NCBI GenBank assembly: GCA_017543445.1
Contig: JAFYGB010000078.1
Location: 1-64,000, forward strand
Reading direction: 5' to 3'
Origin: Lachnospiraceae bacterium
GTDB lineage: Bacteria > Bacillota > Clostridia > Lachnospirales > Lachnospiraceae
DNA length: 64,000 nt
Position 1 is the stretch's first letter; every line of letters starts with the position of its first letter. Below are positions 33,083 to 42,000 of the stretch, piece after piece. Under the pieces are notes generated by a model that was given only the letters and a program-made list of their open reading frames with translations, was not told where the DNA came from and ran no database searches. The translations under genes were made by a program, and so were the position numbers.

Positions 33083-34408
33083 ATGACACTGTTGCTTTTG
33101 CTGGTGATCCTGCTCAGCCTGATCATTATCATCGGCATGGTAAATACGAAGTTTTTCAAGATGCCGGCGGATATCGCCCTCGTGGCGTTCTCGCTGGTGA
33201 TCGGGATCATCCTCGTGGCGCCGGGGCATTTCGGCTGGTGGCACTGGGATGTGGAATTTATTACCGAGGTGGATATCGAACATTTCCTGCTGGAAGGCGT
33301 GCTTTGCTTCATGCTGTTTTCCGGTGCGAGTAAGGTCCACTTTTCAAAATTTATATCGAATATCAAGCCCATCGTTTTGCTGGCGCTTTTGACGACATTG
33401 CTTTCTTCCACGTTTTACGGAGCATTGTTTTACCTTTTTGCGATGGCGACCGGTCTGCCGCTGGATTTTTGGACCTGCGTACTTTTGGGATGTATCGTCT
33501 CGCCGACGGACCCTATCGCCGCGACCAGTATCCTGAATAAACTGGGACTCTCGAAGAGCGTGACGAGCGTCATCGAGGGCGAGAGTTTGTTCAACGATGG
33601 TACCGGCGTTGTGCTTTTCGTTTTCGTAAAGAGCATGGTCGGCGCCGGTGCGCAGGAGAATTTCCTGGTCCTGCTGGGTAAGGAGGTCCTCGGTGCATTT
33701 GCCGTGGGCTTAGGCGTTTCCTTCCTGACATTTGAATTATTCAAGCGTTCGAAGGATCCCATGCAGCAGATCTTTATCAGTCTGGTCAATGTTGCATCGG
33801 TCTACATCCTGTGTGAGCATTGTGGTTTCTCCGGCATCTTGGCCAGCGTAGTCTGTGGTATGTTCTACGCGTTCCGTTGCGAGAAGATCAAACGCGAGCG
33901 CGAGGTCTACGATCACAATCACCTCTACTCGGAGTTCTGGGATATCATCGATACGATCTTAAACAGTATCTTGTTCGTACTTTTGGGCATCACCGCCTTC
34001 TCGCACGCATTTTCCGAGTACATCTGGTTGCTGGTGCCGTCGGCGATCCTGATCTCACTGTGCGCACGCCTCTTCGGCGTGACAGCGTCGTCCCTTATCG
34101 TGGGCCGCAAGCAGCTTCCGAGCAACTATTCGTTGATGGAGTTCGTTTGCCTGATGACGTGGAGCGCCCTTCGCGGCGGTCTGTCATTGGCCTTGGTTTT
34201 GGGATGTCGTGAGTTTTTGGCAAACGACGTCTACCTGATCCTGCTGAATGTCACCTACCTGACCGTCTTCTTTACGATCCTGGTGCAGGGCTTAACGACC
34301 GGAAAGGTCTACCGCATCATCGAGAAGAAGAAACTGAAGCGGAACATCGAAGAGAGAAGGATCCACGCGTTGTTGGAGAGACCGGAAAAAACGGTCGTGG
34401 AGGAATAG
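33083..34408 (+). CDS. Na+/H+ (cation/proton) antiporter, CPA1 type
   Basis: The 441-residue protein has about twelve hydrophobic helices, the unwound-helix motif GCIVSPTDPIAATSIL and the ion-site motif EGESLFNDGTGVVLF (Asn-Asp) of NhaP-type CPA1 exchangers. It would expel sodium in exchange for protons at the plasma membrane. A short charged C-terminal tail (about 35 residues) lacks a fused regulatory domain. A TrkA-type protein is encoded three bases downstream, so regulation by that separate subunit is plausible. Start follows GGGAGGA, 15 bp after hisC. Confidence 0.92.
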   Translation: MTLLLLLVILLSLIIIIGMVNTKFFKMPADIALVAFSLVIGIILVAPGHFGWWHWDVEFITEVDIEHFLLEGVLCFMLFSGASKVHFSKFISNIKPIVLLALLTTLLSSTFYGALFYLFAMATGLPLDFWTCVLLGCIVSPTDPIAATSILNKLGLSKSVTSVIEGESLFNDGTGVVLFVFVKSMVGAGAQENFLVLLGKEVLGAFAVGLGVSFLTFELFKRSKDPMQQIFISLVNVASVYILCEHCGFSGILASVVCGMFYAFRCEKIKREREVYDHNHLYSEFWDIIDTILNSILFVLLGITAFSHAFSEYIWLLVPSAILISLCARLFGVTASSLIVGRKQLPSNYSLMEFVCLMTWSALRGGLSLALVLGCREFLANDVYLILLNVTYLTVFFTILVQGLTTGKVYRIIEKKKLKRNIEERRIHALLERPEKTVVEE

Positions 34409-34411
34409 GGT

Positions 34412-35779
34412 ATGAAGATAGTAATCGTAGGCGCCGGCGGTATCGGCACCTGTTTGATAAAGTTTTTGTCGGAGGAGCATCACGAGATCACCGTGATCGA
34501 CTGCAAGCCCCGCGTCGTGGAGGCCATGACGGATAAATACGACGTGAAGGGTATCTGCGGCAGCGGCGCCAGCTACAGTGTGCTGAAGAAGGTCGGCATG
34601 GAGGCGGTGGACGTTTTCCTGGCGATCACATCGACCGACGAAGCAAACATCATGGCCTGCATGATCGCGAAGGAGCTCGGCGCGGGCCACACCGTGGCGC
34701 GTGTGCGCGGCCGTGAGTATCTGGAGGACATCGATATCTTCCGCGAGAAGGCCGGCATTGACCACATCATCAATCCGGAACTCGACGTGGCAAATGAGAT
34801 CCTGCGTCTCTTAAAGATGCCCATGGCGGTCAATGTCCAGTCCTTTATGGACGGAAACGTTCTGCTGACAGAGCAGAGCATTACGGAGCATCACCCGATG
34901 GCGGGTCTGTCCCTCATCGAATTGCATAAGAAGTTCGGTATCTCCATGCTGGTCGCTACGGCCACCCGTGGGAAGAAGGCCTTCGTGCCGCGCGGCGATT
35001 TCGTTCTGCAGCCAGGGGATAAGATCAGTATTCTGGCGCAGAACCAGCAGATGGAGAAACTGCTGGAACTCCTGAATATCGTGCAGCGTCCGGTGAAGCG
35101 TGTCATGATGGTCGGCTGCGGAAGCATTGGCCTGTACCTCGCGGAGAAACTGCAGGGTTCGGATATGAAACTTAAGATCGTCGAGTTCGATAAGGAGCGG
35201 TGCCTGGAGTTGGCGCGTCTGCTTCCCGATGTATCCATCGCATACGGCGACGGTATCGAAGAGAAGATCCTGGCGGAGGAAGGACTGGCGAAGTGCGATG
35301 CCTGCGTTTCCCTCACCGGAGCAGACGACCGCAACCTCGTCGTTTCGATGTTTGCCTGGTCACTCGGCGTTCCGAAGATCATCACGAAGGTGTTGAATGT
35401 CAGCTACGCGTCCGTGTTGCGCGGTGTAGAACTGGATAATACAGTATCTCCGTATGTTATCAGCGCGAACAGCATTCTCCGCTACATCCGCGTGCTGAAT
35501 AACACCGAGCATGCAGAGCAGATCCAGAAACTCTATCGCATGGCGGATAATCAGGTCGAAGTACTCGAGCTTTCGGCGGATGAATTCTCGAAGTTCGGCG
35601 TGAAACTCATGGATCCGGCATTCACCCTGCGCCCCGACATTCTGGTCGCGACGATCATCCGCGACGGTATCGTCCATATCCCCAACGGCAAAAGCACCAT
35701 CGAGCCGGGCGACGAGGTCATCGTCGTTTCGACCGCTTCGGTGAAGATCCAGTGCCTGGATGATATTCTGGAGGAGTAG
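34412..35779 (+). CDS. trkA: TrkA-type nucleotide-binding (RCK) regulatory protein
   Basis: The 455-residue protein is two tandem RCK units, each with a Rossmann domain (IVGAGGIGTCL at 4-14 and MVGCGSIGLYL near 231-241) and a following TrkA-C domain (QSITEHHPMAGLSLIELH; LSADEFSKFGVKLMDP). Double-RCK TrkA proteins bind NAD(H) or ATP and gate TrkH/KtrB potassium channels. No TrkH gene is in the window; the immediate partner is the antiporter, with which it is almost certainly co-translated. Identity is sure, partner uncertain. Confidence 0.94.
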   Translation: MKIVIVGAGGIGTCLIKFLSEEHHEITVIDCKPRVVEAMTDKYDVKGICGSGASYSVLKKVGMEAVDVFLAITSTDEANIMACMIAKELGAGHTVARVRGREYLEDIDIFREKAGIDHIINPELDVANEILRLLKMPMAVNVQSFMDGNVLLTEQSITEHHPMAGLSLIELHKKFGISMLVATATRGKKAFVPRGDFVLQPGDKISILAQNQQMEKLLELLNIVQRPVKRVMMVGCGSIGLYLAEKLQGSDMKLKIVEFDKERCLELARLLPDVSIAYGDGIEEKILAEEGLAKCDACVSLTGADDRNLVVSMFAWSLGVPKIITKVLNVSYASVLRGVELDNTVSPYVISANSILRYIRVLNNTEHAEQIQKLYRMADNQVEVLELSADEFSKFGVKLMDPAFTLRPDILVATIIRDGIVHIPNGKSTIEPGDEVIVVSTASVKIQCLDDILEE

Positions 35780-35810
35780 ATCTACAGATCCGGTTTACAA
35801 TTCTGAAAGA

Positions 35811-35900
35811 TTGCGCAAGAGACTTCATTTATTTGATATACTAAGCCTAATAGTTTGAGGGAGAAAGCCCGCTTTACTCCCCAAAATTATTGGGCTTTTT
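35811..35900 (+). other. Possible short transcript or operon terminator after trkA
   Basis: Two alternative hairpins compete: AAAGCCC (35864-35870) with GGGCTTT (35892-35898), and CCCAA-AATTA-TTGGG (35880-35894), the first ending in a T run. A weak promoter (TTGCGC at 35811, TATACT at 35837, 20-bp spacing) lies upstream. This could simply be the terminator of the rfb-trkA transcript or encode a short RNA. Apart from this and the adhesin promoter, nothing else is seen in 35780-36075. Confidence 0.45.
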
Positions 35901-35924
35901 TGGGCGATTTCTTCTCGTAATCGT

Positions 35925-35953
35925 TTGTGCTTTAGAGGGAGCCATGCTATAAT
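35925..35953 (+). promoter_or_regulatory. Promoter of the giant surface-protein gene
   Basis: TTGTGC (35925-35930), 17-bp spacer, extended -10 TGCTATAAT (TATAAT at 35948-35953). The -10 is centred in GCTATA-A-TATAGC, an inverted repeat. A leader of about 115 bases precedes the ATG. Confidence 0.65.
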
Positions 35954-36075
35954 ATAGCAAGATATTTTAGGCTTGCTCTTAAAAGATCGAGAGTTGTTTA
36001 TGCCTGTTGACAGGGGCCGGGGAGTATACAGTAAAGGTTAAGTGTTAAGGTAATATAATTCGGAGGAACTAAAGA

Positions 36076-39000
36076 ATGAAAGAAGCGAAACAAAGAACTG
36101 GAAGAAAAAGAACCATGCGGATCGGCGGTCTGTGTATGGCAGTACTGGCGGTCGTATTTGCGCTGATACTCTTCCTGCCGGGCCGAAAGGCAGCAGCGCA
36201 GGATGGTTCTTTTGCAGGCAAGGGAACTGCGGAAGATCCGTTCCTTATAGAGGATGTTGCGGACCTTCAGGCGTTGCAGGTCCGTGTAAATGGAGGTGAT
36301 TCCTGCAAGGACGTGTATTTTCTGCTCGTAAACAACCTGGATCTTTCGGAGGTTTGTGGGGAAAATATCGGGAGCTGGGTGCCTATCGGTAATAAGAAAC
36401 ATTCTTTCGAAGGCTCTTTTTCCGGTGAATTGAAAGAGATCAGCGGGTTATATATCAATGAAAATGAAGGAGAAACAATCGGACTGTTCGGTGTAAATGA
36501 AGGTCAAATTGAAAGACTCTCCGTGAGCGGTTCTGTCTCCGGCAAGGATTTTGTGGGTGGAATTGCCGGTGAGAACCTGGGCAGAATACAGGGCTGCAGT
36601 TCATCGGTGTCGGTTTCGGGTAATGATACAGTCGGCGGAATCGCCGGCTACAATGGCGGTCAGATCAACAACTGTTATAATGGCGGCAGTGTTACAGGCG
36701 CAGATCAAGTGGGCGGTATTGCCGGAGAGTCCAAAGATGAGATTACTTCCTGCACAAATGCCGCAAATATCAGCGGTGATAAGTATGTGGGTGGAATTGC
36801 CGGCATTTCGAATGCAGAGATTCAGGATTGTCTCAATAACGGCGGTTATACCGTAGAGGCTGCCGGTAACTGTGCCGGCGGTATTGCGGGTTGCGCAAGT
36901 GCTTCGATCGAGAGGTGTACGAATAAGACGGAAGTATTGACAGGTACAGATGTAGCCGGTGGTATTGCTGGCTTGTGCAATGAAGCAGATATTTCGTTCT
37001 GCGTCAATGAAGGCGATGTCAATGGCGGAAAGGACAGAAGCGGCGGCATTGTCGGTGAATGTCGTGGGAATAACAACGGGGTAGACTGCAATATTTCCTA
37101 TTGTACCAACAATGGTACTGTTTCCGGAGTGAATAGTTATGTCGGCGGTATCGTCGGTGACGGTTTGTATTGCTCGTTGACGGAATGTATAAACAGAGGG
37201 GTGGTTGCCGGTTCCGGCTATGTGGGCGGTATTGCAGGTCAATTCAAAAACTACGGAAGCCTTGACTATGCTACTAATCACGGTACGGTAACAGGGACCA
37301 CGAGCACAGGCGGTATTGTGGGATCTTCAGACAATTCCGGCGACATAAAAAATTGTTTCAATGACGGGACAGTATCGGGTAAAATTATGAGCGGCGGTAT
37401 TGCCGGAATGGTAGTTTTGTCAGTAAAGCAGCAGGATGGCAGTTATGAGATCAACAATATTGCAGATTGCACGAACGAGGGCAAGATAACCGGTAGCGAT
37501 AAGGTCGGCGGCATCAGCGGATTGTGCGAGGCAAATGTGCTGGGATGTGTCAACAAGGGCACGATATCTGCTGAGAGCGATGTCAGTGGCGGTAGCAATG
37601 TCGGTGGCATTGTCGGAGTTATGCAGAGTGAAAAGAACTGCGTTGAAAACTGCGTGAACATCGGCAACATAGAGGGTGAACAAAATGTCGGCGGAATCGT
37701 AGGAAGCGGCAGTGCCGTCTATATCCTGAAATGCCGGAATGAGGGCAGCATAGAAGGAACACTGAAAAATGTCGGTGGAATCATTGGTCTTAATACCGTA
37801 CCAGAAGGCATGAATCAGGGCGAGATCAAACAGTGTCGGAATGAGGGTGAGATCAGCAACAGTGGATCGAACACAGGTGGTATTATCGGAAGAGCTACCT
37901 ATATCGGTATTCTGGAGTGTGAAAATACAGAAACCATCTCGTCCAAAGACGATAAAATCGGCGGTATTATAGGCTATGGCTTGAATGTGACGGTCAAGAA
38001 ATGTGGTAATACAGGCTATATTAGATCTGAGGATCTGGGAGTTGGAGGAATTGTAGGCTATGCCATAGAGACAGGGATTTCGGACAGCTACAACCGAGGA
38101 TCCGTCTATGGAGAAGATCGTGTCGGAGGTCTGGTCGGCATTTTCGTTGAGGATAACTATCTGACCAGATGTTATGTCAAAGCACCGGGAAATGGAATTG
38201 ATTGTGAGAGAGAAAATGGCAATGTGGGAGGATTCTATGGAGCGATATTAGTTGCATCCTGGCTGGAATTCGAGGATTGTTACTGGTGGCCTCGTTGCGC
38301 CAACAGAGCGCTGGGTAGCAATAGAACTGATGCGGCCGATTATTCCGGCGAAGGATATGGGTATTATCGTATAGAAGACATGTTTGAAGAGGAATCCAAT
38401 TTCAGAAATTGGGATTTCCACAAGGTATGGGTCATTTACGGAAACGTTCCGGAACTTCGGAACAACTATGACATTTCACCCGCCGGCGGCAGGGGTGCAG
38501 ATGAAGAGAACAGCGGAAGCGGCGGAACAGGTTATCAGACGCCTCCTCTCGCTAGAATATATAATCTTGAGGATTTCAAGGCGTTTCGTGACACTGTTAA
38601 CGACGGATACAATTATCAGAGTGAGACTGTGTATCTTTGTGCAGACCTGGATCTCAGTGGAGACAGTGACCTGTATTGGGAACCGATCGGTACCGAGAGT
38701 CATCCGTTTGATGGATATTTTTACGGTGGAAACCACATTATTAAGGGACTTTCGGTCAGCACACCCGAATACGGCGGTCTCTTTGGCAGATGTCGCGGAA
38801 ACATCAGGGATTTGACTGTATATGGTACAGTCAATAGTTCCGGCCGTTATGTCGGCGGTATTGTGGGAAACTGTACCGGCGCTGTCGATAATTGTTTCTT
38901 CTTTGGTAATGTATATTGTACGCATGGTTATGATGGCTATGTCGGTGGCGTGGTCGGACTTCTGTCCGGACGCGGCAGGATCATCGAGTGCGGACATGTC

Positions 39001-42000
39001 GGTTACGTATGCACATTAAAGGGCTATGCCGGTGGTATTGTGGGTTCGCAGAATGATAAGGATTCCGAAATCTATCATTGCTTCCATTATGGTCCGGCAG
39101 ATTCTATCGTATGTCCCAGCGGATATACCGGAACGATCACCGGTGAGGCGCGGAATCCGCACGCTATAGCCGAGTGTTATACGTCGATCGGAAGTGCGGG
39201 AAGATTTGTCGGCCGCAACTGGGACAGCAGTCAGAGCAACGTGGATTCCTGTGGGATGCTGGATGTGGAAAGTTTCCGCAAGCCGGAAAGCTTCAGCGGC
39301 TGGGATGTCGGTTATGATGCCAATCATCACTGGATTATGGGCGCGGATCATCCGCTGCCTCGCAGCATGAGCGATTATATCACTCTTTCCTACAACGACG
39401 GGACTGAAGAAGAACAGACCGTCTGGGGGATCCGGGGGAACATGGTTCTCGGGGATATCGAGCCCATCTGGGATGGACATCTCTTTACCGGATGGAATGA
39501 TGAGCCGGATGGAAGCGGAGTATCTTATGCGGCCGGTGATGAGGTTCCTGCTCAGACCACACTGTATGCGCAGTGGATCGAGGGATATGAATATCATGGT
39601 TACATCCCATTTGAGCCGAAGAATGCGGCGGATATAGGTGTTTCGGGACAAACTTATGACATGCTGCTTGACGGAGATATCAATACGAAGTGGGGCGTGG
39701 CGGTTCCGGCTGATGGCGGGTCATGGAGTCTGGAATTTGCCACAAAGGATTATGTAAGAGTCAGTGGATATTGTCTGGTTACCGGGGATAATACGGAAAT
39801 GTATTCCGGCTTCAATCCGAAGGGATGGAAGTTGGAAGGAAAAAGCCAGGATGGAAGATGGGTAGTGCTGGATGAAGTGACGGATGACGAGACATTGCCG
39901 GCCAAAAACCAGACCCGGGTTTACAAAAAGCTGGACAATAGGTATGACTATTGTGAATTCAGGATCATTTTTACAGGAGTGAAATCTGGAAATGTTTTCC
40001 AGCTTTCAGAATTTTCCTTGCTTTACAAAGATCCTGATAAGGATGTACGTAAGCCCCGGATCACACTGCATCCGAATACCATACCCAGTATTGTTGATAA
40101 AGTTGCGAAAACAGGCGACAACCGCAGTACGATTACACTCGGCGGCGATCCTTACAATCAGGGAGCCTATACACTTCTGAGCTGGAATACGGATCCGCGC
40201 GGCATAGGGGACACTTACGAAGCGGATGACCCCTACATTATCAAGAAGGATGCGACTGTTTATGCCATGTGGGAGCCTAAGGTATTTGAATTGATTATTA
40301 ATCTGGATTCCTTTGAAGGCAGTCCGGTCTACAGAAGAATCGCTTATAAAACAACTACGGAGTTTAGGCTTACGCCGCCTGAGAGGGAAGGGTACATCTT
40401 TAAGTACTGGATCGTAACCAATGGTGACGGTACATGGAAGCTTAACGAAAAATATGATGCGGGTACAAATATCTATGGTACGTACGGAAATGTAACATTG
40501 GCCGGCTGCTGGGAGAAGCGCAAGAAGATCGAGGTCAGCTGGTTTTCCGATGATAATCTGATTGGAACGGACACATTTTATGAGGGAGATATTCCGGAAT
40601 ACAAGGGAGAAAAACCGGAAAAGAAATCCAGTAAGGAGTATGATTATACCTTCATTGGCTGGGATAAGGAATTCAAACAGCTCACCGAAGACACGACTTT
40701 CAATGCGGTATTTGAAGGGATCAGAAGAAGCTATGAAATCACTTGGCTGAATGCGGATGGCAGTCAGTTTGATGTCACGAGTGTGGAATACGGAACCGTT
40801 CCATCGCACGAACCTCCTGAAAAGCTTTCCACAAAGGAAAAATGCTATATTTTTGAAGGATGGGAGGAGACACCGGTGGCGGTCACGGGAAATGCGACCT
40901 ATAAAGCCAGCTTCCGGGAGATTCCGAGACCCTATGAGATTACCTGGCAGTATGAGGATGGCAGTGTGATCGATGTCACAGAGGTGGGATACGGAATCGT
41001 GCCTTCCCATGAAGTTCCGAAGAAGCAGGCTACGGATGAGTATACCTACACCTTTATCGGATGGGACAGAGAGCTTTCGGTTGTTGACGGACCCGCTGTA
41101 TATACCGCCCAGTTTACCGCTTCAAAGAACAGCTATGAGATCACTTGGAAGAATGAAAACGGAGAAGTAATCGACGTTACTACGGTGGAATACGGTGAAA
41201 TCCCGCAGCACGAGGCATTATTTAAAAAGGCGGATCCGCAGTTTGAGTATACATTCACGGGTTGGTCTCCGAGCCTGAAGGCGGTTACCGGAGCGGCGGA
41301 GTATACGGCTCAGTTCTCAGAGACCGTCAACAGCTATGAGATCGTCTGGAAAGATGAGAACGGAAATATAATCGATACCACCACTGTAGAGTACGGGAGT
41401 ATGCCGCTGCATCCGGATCTCAACAATAAGGAAACGAAAGAATTTTTCTATGAGTTTGAAGGATGGGAACCGGAGCTCAAAGAGGTTACCGGACCTGCGG
41501 AATATCAGGCAAAGTTTCTGGAGACCAGAAAGAGCTATGAGATCATTTGGAAGTATGAAAACGGTCTCGTGATCGACGCAAAAACATGGGAGTATGGCAC
41601 CGTACCATCCTGTGAGGATCCTGAGATGGAGTCAACGCCGGAATTTAAATATGTTTTTGCCGGCTGGGATCCGGAGGTTACGGAAGTCGACGGACCTGCA
41701 GTATATACGGCGAAATTCACACCTGTCAGAAGAAGCTATGAGATCACTTGGAAGGATGACGAAGGCAACGTATTTGATACTACTGTGGCGGAGTACGGCA
41801 GCGTACCGTCACATAAGGATCCCGTTAAGAAAGAAACGGATGAATTTATATACAGTTTCAAGGGATGGGATCGGGATTTTAAGGCGGTTGCCGGTCCGGA
41901 AACGTATATTGCCCAATTTGAAAAAACCAGAAGAAGCTATGAGATCACTTGGAAGAATGAAAACGGAGAAGTGATCGATGTTACGAAAGTTGAATATGGC

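Noticed and set aside
36007..36030. TTGACA with TATACA as adhesin promoter
   Set aside because: The boxes are only 12 bp apart. The pair at 35925-35953 with 17-bp spacing and an extended -10 is better.
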